DNA of 13,611 bases from Candidatus Parcubacteria bacterium (lineage in GTDB: Bacteria; Patescibacteriota; Minisyncoccia; Phycocordibacterales; UBA12088): assembly GCA_003694545.1 (NCBI GenBank), contig RFKD01000035.1, positions 1 through 13,611 on the forward strand, written 5' to 3'. The translations under genes and the position numbers were made by a program. A model generated the notes under the pieces. It made no database searches. It was not told the DNA's origin and worked only from the letters and a program-made list of their open reading frames with translations. Positions 1 to 7,701 of the stretch are shown in pieces (position 1 is the stretch's first letter; the number at the start of each line of letters is the position of its first letter).

Positions 1-2
1 CC

Positions 3-23
3 GGGGGGGGGGGGGGGGGGGGG
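3..23. repeat. 21-base G homopolymer at left window edge
   Basis: An uninterrupted run of 21 G follows two C at the extreme left end and lies 8 bases beyond the stop codon of the last minus-strand gene. Nothing comparable occurs elsewhere in the window. Its position at the edge suggests a contig end extended by a poly-G sequencing artefact. A true hypermutable tract downstream of the gene is the less likely alternative. Confidence 0.9.
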
Positions 24-31
24 CGACGCAG

Positions 32-898
32 CTATACATCATCGTCAACAGGTTCGCGGTAGGGATCCGCAGGCCGTTCTTTGCGCACGGGAATAGGCGG
101 GCGCGGAAGTGGGTTCTGGCGTTCTTGCAAAGAGACAGAAGGGAGAGGTATTACACCCGATTCGGTTGGCCGTTCCACAAGAGAGGACTGTGCCGGCTGT
201 GTTGGTTGAGGGCGGAGAGGCGACAGAGAGGGCGCGGGTGGTCGATACGACACACTCTTTTCGTTCAAAGGAGGTTGGACTACTGCGGGGCGGTGTTGGG
301 ATGGTAATTGGGAAGGTTTAAGAGGAAGCGGCTGTGCGTCTCGCGCCTGCTGCTGTGGGAGCACAAGAGCGGGCTTTTGCGACGCGCTTGAAGCCGAGAG
401 TTCTCTTTGTGTTTGCTGAGGTTCACTCTTGAATAATTGAACAACCTCCTTACAAAACGCGCGCGCGCCGCCTGTTGGGCCGTGGTCGAGAAGAAACACG
501 ATTGTGTTCGCCACTTGAGGCGTAACCCCTAGTTGTTCTTGGAGAATGCTAACAACCTGTTCTTGGGGAGTGAGGTTTGCGAGGTAAAGTAAAGAAGTGT
601 AGAGCGCCAACGCTCGGTTGGGAGCGGGCGCTTCAGTATACTGCGGTATTTCATCAAACAACTGGATCAGGTTTTCGACGACATTCCCTACGGCTAGCGC
701 GCAGGGAAATGGAACAAGCGAGAATATTTCCACAAGAAACTCGCCAACAGGCCCTTTCGTCAACTCCTTCACTTCCGGACTTATGTCGGGAAGTTTTTGC
801 GTGCCACTAAGGCTTGCGGGAGACGGGCGGGCTTGCTGTGCCGCGCTCTGGGTCGTGTTTCTTTGGGAAGGTGGGAAAAGTGGGTTTGAGCCACTCAT
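32..898 (-). CDS. Hypothetical helical protein with proline-rich C-terminal tail
   Basis: I do not recognise this 288-residue protein. Residues about 40-150 look like a compact, mainly helical domain with several hydrophobic stretches (around FLVEIFSLVPF and ALYTSLLYLANL), not clearly membrane spanning. From about residue 165 to the end the chain is rich in Pro, Gln and Ser and probably disordered, ending in the acidic DDDV. I chose the ATG at 898 because it lies 32 bases after the stop of the VirB6/TrbL-like gene; the frame can be extended to a GTG at 1018, but that would overlap the upstream gene by 88 bases. No good Shine-Dalgarno sequence is visible, so translation probably depends on the upstream gene. 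The same-strand tight spacing suggests it belongs to the T4SS-like operon, perhaps as a cytoplasmic or peripheral partner. This role is inference from context only. Confidence 0.7.
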   Translation of the reverse strand: MSGSNPLFPPSQRNTTQSAAQQARPSPASLSGTQKLPDISPEVKELTKGPVGEFLVEIFSLVPFPCALAVGNVVENLIQLFDEIPQYTEAPAPNRALALYTSLLYLANLTPQEQVVSILQEQLGVTPQVANTIVFLLDHGPTGGARAFCKEVVQLFKSEPQQTQRELSASSASQKPALVLPQQQARDAQPLPLKPSQLPSQHRPAVVQPPLNEKSVSYRPPAPSLSPLRPQPTQPAQSSLVERPTESGVIPLPSVSLQERQNPLPRPPIPVRKERPADPYREPVDDDV

Positions 899-930
899 AC
901 ACTTTGCTGTCAGTTGGTTACGATGAAATA

Positions 931-3423
931 TTATGGCGAGCCAGCGGGTCCCGGGGCGGTAGTCACCGTAGGTTGAGCGATGCCGCGCTCCACAAGGCGC
1001 TGCATTTGTTGTGACCACATTCGAAGAGCTTCCTCAGGATCAGCTTCTTCTCGCGCAATTTGGTTTGCTTTTTTGAGCGCCTCTTTAGCCCCTTGTTCAA
1101 CCGCTTCTTCTGTGAGCGCAAGCCCAAAATACCTCCACCAGTGCCCGCGGCGCTCTCGCAATTCTTCAGCGAACTGACGGAGTCGAGCGATGGCTTCCTG
1201 TTTACGGCGCCCTTCAATGAGATAACTGGCAATTGCTTGTTTCGACAAGGCGTACATATTTGTGTCGGCTGTTGTTGCATTCACGTAGACATTATCAATT
1301 TGCTCCACGCCAGTTCGGTGTCGCTCAGCCATCTTTGCGATGTAGGAGCGGACCTCCATACTGGTAGCGCCGAAAGTGCGTTTCAGGCGTTCTAGGGTGT
1401 CATAATCCTGCTGGAAGGCCATATTGGTGGCACCAACTCCGGCTCGGTTAGCGTCTTCGATAGCTTGCTCCAGCTTTGAGTAAAAGCCATTTGCCGCCTT
1501 CAGGATTTCGGCAGGCTCGGTGAGAAGGCCTTGCTCCCACTTGCGTTGCAGATTAGCAATGTTGTCTCGCTTCTCCTTCAAATTCTTAATAGCTTGTTCT
1601 TGGTTTTGTATTTGTTGGAGCTGTGCTTCATAAGAAGCGAGATTCGCCTGTTCAGCAGAAGTCAGCGATTCTTTTTGCTTCAACGCCTGGTAATTTCTCT
1701 CAATGGCGGCAAATCGCGCGCGTTCCGTTTCAAGGCTTTGCTCTTTTGCTTCAATATCTTGGTCAAGTTCGTTAATTTCTCCAAGGCTAAGATCTTTTTT
1801 GATGGCAGCGAGTTGTTGTTGCGCCGTGTCTACGTCGGCAGGCGTTGCGGTTGGATCATGGAGCTTTTGCTCCAGCTCTGCCTTTTTTTCTTCCAAGTTT
1901 TTTCGCCGCTGCTCTACATTTTGCGTTGTTTGTAAGACTTCCTTTTGCCGATCAGACAATTCTTGTTCCTCTGCTTTTGTTTTTCTGAACTCGGCCATCG
2001 CTTTTGCCATATCCATCGTGTACCGCTCCTGCTCTTGCACAACATCAGCGTAGCTCACACCAGTTCCCATTGTTCCTAGCGCGGCAAAAACCCTGGCAAC
2101 TCCCTTGTCGCCCTTTCCCTTATACATTGCATCCATCCAGTCGAGGAAAGATCGGTGAACCGCCGGCCTGGTAAGGACAAAATGCAAGCCGCGTGCAAGT
2201 CGCCCCATTTTTGCCTTGTCTTCTTTGGTTTTTGCGGCATAGTGGGTGTATTTCTCGCGAAGCTTCCCCGCGCTCCATCCTGCGAAAGTACGGCTTGCCC
2301 GTTGCGCGACCGCGAGGGTTGGCAAAGTAGCAGCGGCGCCAAACAGTCCACCTATCCCAAATCCCGTCGCCACAGCGAACACCTTGCCCTTATTGCGCTG
2401 CAGGAAACCATGTACCCTGCTGAACCTTTCGTCGCTCCATGAGGCGCTCACTTGGCGCGCGAGCATCAGCGATCCCCACAGCAGTCCGATTGCAACGGCA
2501 AAGAGAAACACCAGAGCAAAGCCCTGCATTTCGCCGATAAACGCTTGATGGTAGGTGGGTCCGTCTTTTGGAAAGGTCATTCTAATTCGGTTGATAAAAA
2601 GGAGTGTGACCCACAGCCCAAGGAAAAAGAGAGGGGCAAAGAACGATTCCCGTAGCAGCTTCCCCCACCACATACTCCAATATTTCTGGAGGTTGGGGAT
2701 CGCCCATGCCACAAAAGCAAACGGCGAGAGAATCATTAAAATCAGGAGGTAGAGGAAGCGCACCAAGAGCATCAGGCCCGCCGAGAATAAGATCACCCCG
2801 AGCACGACGAGAAAAATGGCGCCACCAAAAAACATTGCGGCTTGCCGCTTGTAGTCGGCGGCTGTGGCGCTACCACTTTCTGTTGCGGGCGATTCTTGGT
2901 ATAGAGAGGTAAGGGCAAGCGCTTCGAAAAACGCTCCTGCGTAGCCGCCGCTTGCGCACTGCCACAAGTCAGCGAGGATGTTTCTCTTCTCTCCTGTTGA
3001 TGTCGGCACACAACCTTTGCTGCCGTCATTGACGGTTGTGAGGTAGATTTGGATAGCGGCAATGTTTGAAATCTCTATGACGAATTTGGTGAAAAAAATG
3101 CTGTAATTGACCAACAGCGCGGCGATGATGATGTAGGCAACGGTGCGTAAATACTCCCCTTTTTGAAACCCAAGTATTAAAAGGGCGCCTGTGTAGAGGA
3201 TGCCGAATATGAGGAAAATGTTGACGATGTCTCTTACAAGGGTCCACGCCAGCATTACTGCGTTATCTGGCCCGGCCCCCAAGGCGGCAACTATATGGCC
3301 CATTTGAAAAACGGTGTAGAAGACAACTGTGTTGAAAAACGATCCAACAAACCCAGCAAACACCCCCGCCATATACAGCAGGAACCAGGCAACACTCGCA
3401 ATGGCGCTGAAAAACATCTCCAT
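931..3423 (-). CDS. VirB6/TrbL-like polytopic membrane protein with long coiled-coil C-terminus
   Basis: The 830-residue protein has two halves. Residues 1-380 are strongly hydrophobic with about seven or eight predicted membrane segments (roughly 5-35, 58-86, 92-116, 197-217, 219-245, 258-279, 299-324, perhaps 348-372). Between the third and fourth lies an extracytoplasmic loop (about 125-190) with two Cys, C138 and C156. This layout fits VirB6/TrbL-type inner-membrane channel components of type IV secretion systems as found in Patescibacteria. Residues about 470-645 are highly charged with Gln/Glu/Lys-rich heptads, a long coiled coil, followed by a helical tail ending in a Thr/Pro/Gly stretch. 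Classical VirB6 proteins (about 300 residues) lack such a tail. The ATG at 3423 is chosen; a second ATG lies two codons later. It probably forms a membrane pore or assembly platform, with the coiled coil binding a partner. Family assignment is by topology and memory, not by alignment. Confidence 0.75.
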   Translation of the reverse strand: MEMFFSAIASVAWFLLYMAGVFAGFVGSFFNTVVFYTVFQMGHIVAALGAGPDNAVMLAWTLVRDIVNIFLIFGILYTGALLILGFQKGEYLRTVAYIIIAALLVNYSIFFTKFVIEISNIAAIQIYLTTVNDGSKGCVPTSTGEKRNILADLWQCASGGYAGAFFEALALTSLYQESPATESGSATAADYKRQAAMFFGGAIFLVVLGVILFSAGLMLLVRFLYLLILMILSPFAFVAWAIPNLQKYWSMWWGKLLRESFFAPLFFLGLWVTLLFINRIRMTFPKDGPTYHQAFIGEMQGFALVFLFAVAIGLLWGSLMLARQVSASWSDERFSRVHGFLQRNKGKVFAVATGFGIGGLFGAAATLPTLAVAQRASRTFAGWSAGKLREKYTHYAAKTKEDKAKMGRLARGLHFVLTRPAVHRSFLDWMDAMYKGKGDKGVARVFAALGTMGTGVSYADVVQEQERYTMDMAKAMAEFRKTKAEEQELSDRQKEVLQTTQNVEQRRKNLEEKKAELEQKLHDPTATPADVDTAQQQLAAIKKDLSLGEINELDQDIEAKEQSLETERARFAAIERNYQALKQKESLTSAEQANLASYEAQLQQIQNQEQAIKNLKEKRDNIANLQRKWEQGLLTEPAEILKAANGFYSKLEQAIEDANRAGVGATNMAFQQDYDTLERLKRTFGATSMEVRSYIAKMAERHRTGVEQIDNVYVNATTADTNMYALSKQAIASYLIEGRRKQEAIARLRQFAEELRERRGHWWRYFGLALTEEAVEQGAKEALKKANQIAREEADPEEALRMWSQQMQRLVERGIAQPTVTTAPGPAGSP

Positions 3424-3554
3424 ACCTAGGCGATTGTTAGCCGTTTGGGTCCAGTCCGGCGTCTACCAAGCAAACAAAGAATCTGACGCGCGCGAAGGGG
3501 CCGCTCTGTTGTTGCTTAGATGTGTGCGTTGTGCGCGCAGCCAGCACCACAAAG

Positions 3555-3563
3555 AGTATACCA
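3555..3563 (-). promoter_or_regulatory. Possible extended -10 promoter upstream of the VirB6/TrbL-like gene
   Basis: On the minus strand the 207-base intergenic stretch (3424-3630) contains TGGTATACT, an extended -10 element (TG, one base, TATACT). No convincing -35 box is seen at 16-18 bases. Transcription from here would give a leader of roughly 125 bases before the ATG at 3423, so the VirB6-like gene and the gene after it could be expressed separately from the upstream lyase genes. I see no factor-independent terminator in this gap. Confidence 0.3.
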
Positions 3564-3630
3564 CACCAACACCTCAAAGCAGCGCTACACCTGTGCATAA
3601 CCCAAAGGGCAATTTGCCGCGCGCAACGGA

Positions 3631-4827
3631 TCATTCGTAGCGCACCATACCGCGCACTGCCGCTTTGCCCGCGGAAGTGGTAAAAATCCACACTCCAAAA
3701 TTTTTACCTGTTTCCTGATCATTTACCTGGCGCAGAGCAATAGGGGCGCCGCTCGGGTCTTTGGTTGTGTGTCCCGGGTAGACTAACTCCCCTAAGGGGA
3801 CGCCTTTTTGCGCCACGACGCGCACATTTTGGAGTGTTACGCTGCGCAACGCGCTGCCCGACGGGCTCCACACCTCCAAGAGTCTGGCCTGCTCAAGGCG
3901 GCTGTGGCTTCGCTGAAGCGTTGTATTGCGCACGAGCGCTTCTTCAAGCATGTCAGTGGGTGCTTGCGGAGCAAGCCGCAGGCCCACATTGTCAGAAATA
4001 ATCATGCTGTCACGTGCTTCAAAGCGCGCAAGGATGCCACGCCAAGCAAATGCGCCTACTTTTCGCTTGCTGTCTTGCACCGTCAGCGTACTAGAGGCGA
4101 TGATAAGACGGGTTGGTTGTGCCGACGGCGGGGCATCCAGCAACACCGCTCCCATATCAGCGCGCGTTGTGTCGATGGTGCTTGAGGCTATCCACACGAT
4201 TCCTGGAGTGGTGCGTTCAATAGTTAAGGCTGCCACAGCGCTTTGCTTGTCGGCTAGGGGCTTAAGAGTGAGGTTTTCAATGAGGATATTGCGGTAGCCC
4301 GTGATGCGGATAGGACGAAGCACGGGCAGGTTTTGCGGATTTGGGATAACGACGAGGTCTTGTTGCGCCCCCCCGACGGGCGGGGAGCCGCCCGTCGGGG
4401 GGGCGCGCCACACCACAGGCTTTTGCAATGGTAGCTCGAGATTTCGGTACGATTGCTCTTCTTCCCCACTTTCTTCGTTGTGTTTATTTTCTTTCTCATT
4501 AAATGGCGTCAGTGGGTTGTTGACGGTCCCTCCTTCGTCTTTGTTGTATCCTGCGTGGAGTGATGTTGAAGCCTCTACTAGTTTGTCGTTAATGATGGCT
4601 GCAAAAAAAGAATCAACCCCCTTCATTCCTCTTCCCAAATCTGTTTGTTGTAGCGTAAGGTCGTTAGGTTGATGTTGTTGTTTGGTCCATTCTTCCGAGT
4701 CATCTTCTTTGTGTTTGGTTGTCTGTGGGGTATGACTGAGCGTAACCACGCCAATAAGCACCATACTTGCGATACATACAATGGTAGCCAACACTATTAT
4801 TTTTTCCCGAGTTCCTTGTGGCAGCAT
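3631..4827 (-). CDS. Membrane-anchored beta-helix-like protein, no lyase signature
   Basis: The 398-residue protein starts with a short basic stretch and one hydrophobic segment (about residues 10-30), so it is probably anchored with the rest outside. Residues about 31-135 are polar, rich in Gln, Glu, Lys and Asn, and probably unstructured. A Gly/Pro linker (residues 141-154) is encoded by a 42-base palindrome. From about residue 170 the repeated short strands (for example ITGYRNILIENLTL, LIIASSTLTV, VTLQNVRVV) look like right-handed beta-helix coils. Unlike the three upstream beta-helix proteins it lacks the K-x20-R-H-G pattern and the shared Cys motif, so it is more likely structural or binding than catalytic. 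The ATG at 4827 is taken as the start; an in-frame GTG three codons upstream (4836) is an alternative. It is isolated from the upstream operon by about 800 bases without an intact gene. Confidence 0.7.
   Translation of the reverse strand: MLPQGTREKIIVLATIVCIASMVLIGVVTLSHTPQTTKHKEDDSEEWTKQQHQPNDLTLQQTDLGRGMKGVDSFFAAIINDKLVEASTSLHAGYNKDEGGTVNNPLTPFNEKENKHNEESGEEEQSYRNLELPLQKPVVWRAPPTGGSPPVGGAQQDLVVIPNPQNLPVLRPIRITGYRNILIENLTLKPLADKQSAVAALTIERTTPGIVWIASSTIDTTRADMGAVLLDAPPSAQPTRLIIASSTLTVQDSKRKVGAFAWRGILARFEARDSMIISDNVGLRLAPQAPTDMLEEALVRNTTLQRSHSRLEQARLLEVWSPSGSALRSVTLQNVRVVAQKGVPLGELVYPGHTTKDPSGAPIALRQVNDQETGKNFGVWIFTTSAGKAAVRGMVRYE
4365..4406. repeat. 42-base perfect GC-rich palindromic element inside a coding region
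   Basis: Two 19-base arms (4365-4383 and 4388-4406) are perfect inverted copies separated by a 4-base loop (GGAG on the plus strand). The total of 42 bases is exactly 14 codons and keeps the reading frame of the membrane-anchored beta-helix-like gene, encoding RAPPTGGSPPVGGA. Almost every base is G or C, in sharp contrast to the flanking AT-richer linker. The structure resembles REP-like or Rickettsia-type palindromic elements that enter coding regions. It should form a very stable hairpin in DNA or mRNA. Confidence 0.9.
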
Positions 4828-5637
4828 ACGAGTCACTTTATCACACTGTAGACTCTCCTGATCTACTGCAAATGAGTTCCCAGATTACTCGTATCCAGTG
4901 TGTGCTGTTCCACATACACAACTTGCACAACTTGTTTTTCATGAATTTCTTGTTTTTTCTTTGTGAAGCCGTGTAGTTCAGAAGGCTTTTAGTCGTGAAA
5001 ATCCTTGACCACATAATGTATTGGTTGTGTGCATTTTGGCACAGATACCATCAAACCTCTTGAGTGCTACGAAAGTGTCCAAAACCTCCTTTTGTAGTTA
5101 ATTGTGGGTGTCACATGTAGAGGATGCTTCAGTTCATAGAACTCGCATGATTTATTTTTGTACTTAACGTAATGTGTTGCAAACTCGCATACATTGAACC
5201 CTTGCTTTCTTAAGATTAAGTGGAACGAGATACATCTCATCTCTATCTACATACATTCGGCCTATAAGATTCCCATTCTTCCGTCAACATTGTGCTCCCT
5301 AGTGCACTGAGCTTCGGTGAGGTGATTTGGTCGAAGTTGTCCCACAATAGTCCAATACTGTCCGATTATCCTTCACGATTACCACACTTGCGTTCAAGGT
5401 AGTTTTTCCAACGCACTTTTTTCAGGCCAAACAACACCAATGTTCTCGGCAAGAAAGGAAGCTGTCGTTGAGTAGGCATACTTTCTGTACTAAAGAAAGA
5501 ATCGTTTATTCGTTATGGTGCTCAAAGGAGCATTGCCTCTTTGAGGCGTGATGGGCTGTTGAGTCCCTAACCAATAATATGTTCGCTTCTGATGTTGTGG
5601 AGAACGACTTCTTCATTGTGCATTAAGGCGCAATTCA
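4828..5637. other. AT-richer region without an intact gene
   Basis: No open frame on either strand looks like an intact gene, and I see no tRNA or rRNA. The composition is AT-richer than most of the flanks (a sampled 60-base line is about 40% GC against about 63% in a sampled line of the 9360-7702 gene). Minor structures: a 9-base tandem duplication CACAACTTG at 4917-4934, and an inverted repeat CTCAAAG/CTTTGAG (5521-5527 with 5539-5545) about 95 bases beyond the stop of the PL11-like gene; the latter has no following U-run and is a poor terminator. The centre carries possible transposase remains, listed separately. The part next to 4827 presumably contains the promoter of the downstream gene, but I cannot define its boxes. 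Confidence 0.7.
5075..5490 (-). pseudogene. Possible decayed IS1595/ISXO2-like DDE transposase
   Basis: Translating the minus strand in all three frames gives fragments that fall in the order of motifs in IS1595/ISXO2-type transposases. An RKY segment (5486-5478) recalls the RKYNRG motif. It is followed by SVVIVKDNRT or an alternative-frame VLFGL. Then comes LGSTMLTEEWESY (around the TEEWESY at 5284-5264), recalling PGSTI-x-SDEW-x-Y around the second catalytic acid. Further on is THYVKYKNKS, recalling the H-x3-NHS stretch, and finally HVTPTINYKRRFW (5117-5079), recalling VHTNTIE-x2-W. The fragments are in three different frames with several stops, so at least two frameshifts would be needed. 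The N-terminal zinc-ribbon part is not seen. Motif resemblance was judged by eye from memory; chance similarity in AT-rich DNA is a real alternative. Confidence 0.3.
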
Positions 5638-7671
5638 TTACCATGGTGCTAATTCGGGGTTTGGGGCAACAGTTCTCGTAAAATTAGCTATCATTTTGAG
5701 GCGTAGCCAATAAAATGGCTCGTGTTCTTTAAGGCGCGATTGGGTTGGCTCTTCAAAACTTCCCACGACTAGGCGGTTTCTCCCCCAAGTAAGGACTTCC
5801 TCACGCGCGTCACCCCATAGGTCCATTGCCCAGCCATCCGGATTCCACATGAGCATTCCCGGAATCTCTTTATTAGAAAAAATGGACTCACCGAACCATG
5901 CCCCTCCACCCTCCAGCACACGTGTGAAGCCGTTTTTGTCTATCGCGTACGCCTCACCCCACAATTGCATCACTTCGCGACCATTTACAAGCCGAGCGAG
6001 TTGATAGGCAGATGGACCCCTGGGAGAGTGAATCCAATATACTTTTCCAGTGGGACCCACGAGTGAGCCATCGCGGGGTTGTCGCATTTGTTCCAAGTAT
6101 ATTTCCAGCCCGCTATCTTCGGGAACAAAATCCCCGACAACCGCTCGTTGAACGTCAACGAATGATGGACCCTCAAAGCGGTAGACCAGTGTACCATCTT
6201 CTGCGTCTCGTATTTCTGTTCCCAAACCTCCTACGACCGCCATTTCCAAGCCGGGTCGGCTGGGTATGAGGTCAGCAATTTGCACACCATCCCAATGATC
6301 TTCATTTTCCACCCATCCTGATCCACCCGTCGGCGTCGCCAAGATGTTGCCGTATTTGTCTATTTTATACTTTCCTACCCACATAAACTCCGCCTTCCCG
6401 TTTCGATTTGCATCGTACGGCCAAACAGAATGTCCTGCTTGATGAGTGCTAGCGGTCCAGAGTTTTTCAATCTTCCACGGACTAAGACGAAGTGCGATGG
6501 TACGGCTGTATACGTCCATATAACCAGGCATCTTGCCGTTGGGTCCCTTGGTTGCCATGATAGCATATGGTGCAGTTTCTCCTTCAAATAACACCAAGTC
6601 AAATTCACACATGCGGTGATAATCAACAGGCCTCTCAAGACCAGGTTCACTGGAAAGATCATATCGAGCGCGTACAGTTCCAGTAAGGAGATCATAGATA
6701 CGCATTTCCACTTTGTCTGGGCTTCCTCCAGGTATCCCCGCACCGCAGGCTATGATCTCATCAGTGCCATCTCCGTCTATGTCAAATGTTCTTCCGTCGG
6801 AATGGTGAACATTGAGCTCAGGCCAATTTGGATTAGTGTTGTCAATTTGTTTTGGTTGATAGTATTCCCACAACATGTTTCCGTAAGGTGTAAACACTCG
6901 CAAAAGACGTAACGCATTGTGTTGCACAAAGTAGGGAAGAGATTCTCCCTTACGAAACGCAATCCATACTCTGCTGCGCACATTATCTTCGCCATTTCCG
7001 GGGAGAGTAAAGGAAATACGTGGTTTAAAACCAGTGAGGATGTTGCTACCCTGGTTGGCGTTACCTGGGTTAGTAGGATTCGTATCGTCATTTCTAGGGG
7101 GGTTGCACTGTGCATCTTCACATTCTGGATTACCCCCTCCTGTATTTTTCTTTCCACCAGTGCGGAGCGCAATCTCTATAATGAGGAGCCGATCCTGAAT
7201 CGGAATGAGATCCCCGATACTCTTTGCGGTTCGTACCTGTGCTTCAAGCGAATCTAATTCTACACTAAACTTGCCGGAAGTGTCCAAACTGCGCAACCAC
7301 GCGATACGGTCCAATAGTTGTTGACGCTCTCTCTCAAGCTCTGTTGGGTCAGAAAGGTCAACATTCCTAGGATCATGAAGGCGCGCGAGGATGTTGGCGA
7401 ATGTCTGTGACAGTACCTGAATTTCTTCGGTGGTTTGCGCCACCTCCACCCGCTCGCGCAAAGCTTGAAGCTCAACCAGCACGTTTTGGTAGGTAACGCA
7501 TGCGGGCGATACAGCTAACGCCGTTTTCGGAACACTATACATGTTTAGCGGGGGAGGAAACACGCCGCTCTGTTCCCAATGCGGCACTCCCCAGCCCAAC
7601 GCAATCGCAAGTCCTGCCGCTAAATAGATCGGAGCTTGCTTTTTCAGCGAGATGGAGAAAGAGAGTGCCAT
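5638..7671 (-). CDS. Exported PL11 rhamnogalacturonan-lyase-like beta-propeller protein with shared N-terminal module
   Basis: The 677-residue protein begins with a basic start and hydrophobic export segment (about residues 14-29), then a helical module (about 55-172) shared with the beta-helix neighbours. A Cys-containing linker (CEDAQC, residues 184-189) leads to a beta-propeller-like domain from about residue 210. Features recalling family PL11 (YesW-type) rhamnogalacturonan lyases are a calcium-loop-like DIDGDGTDE (297-305), a His-containing DHWDG followed by ADLIPSRPGLEM (457-477; compare HGD...D-x-P-x-RPGLE), PEDSGLEIYL (517-526), and MDLWGDAREEVL (616-627; compare D-x-GDWREEV). PL11 enzymes cleave the rhamnogalacturonan I backbone by beta-elimination. 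Substrate here is unproven, and the extracellular location is inferred from the leader. ATG 7671 is preferred over a TTG at 7686; it lies 30 bases after the preceding stop. No clear ribosome site is visible. Confidence 0.75.
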   Translation of the reverse strand: MALSFSISLKKQAPIYLAAGLAIALGWGVPHWEQSGVFPPPLNMYSVPKTALAVSPACVTYQNVLVELQALRERVEVAQTTEEIQVLSQTFANILARLHDPRNVDLSDPTELERERQQLLDRIAWLRSLDTSGKFSVELDSLEAQVRTAKSIGDLIPIQDRLLIIEIALRTGGKKNTGGGNPECEDAQCNPPRNDDTNPTNPGNANQGSNILTGFKPRISFTLPGNGEDNVRSRVWIAFRKGESLPYFVQHNALRLLRVFTPYGNMLWEYYQPKQIDNTNPNWPELNVHHSDGRTFDIDGDGTDEIIACGAGIPGGSPDKVEMRIYDLLTGTVRARYDLSSEPGLERPVDYHRMCEFDLVLFEGETAPYAIMATKGPNGKMPGYMDVYSRTIALRLSPWKIEKLWTASTHQAGHSVWPYDANRNGKAEFMWVGKYKIDKYGNILATPTGGSGWVENEDHWDGVQIADLIPSRPGLEMAVVGGLGTEIRDAEDGTLVYRFEGPSFVDVQRAVVGDFVPEDSGLEIYLEQMRQPRDGSLVGPTGKVYWIHSPRGPSAYQLARLVNGREVMQLWGEAYAIDKNGFTRVLEGGGAWFGESIFSNKEIPGMLMWNPDGWAMDLWGDAREEVLTWGRNRLVVGSFEEPTQSRLKEHEPFYWLRLKMIANFTRTVAPNPELAPW

Positions 7672-7701
7672 ATGTATGAACAACAATCTATAGCTAGATG
7701 T

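Noticed and set aside
898..1018. GTG 1018 start for the proline-rich gene
   Set aside because: It would overlap the end of the VirB6/TrbL-like gene by 88 bases, and the added residues look like an out-of-frame shadow.
5521..5545. Inverted repeat CTCAAAG/CTTTGAG as a terminator for the PL11-like gene
   Set aside because: The stem is short, the loop is 11 bases and no U-run follows on the minus strand.
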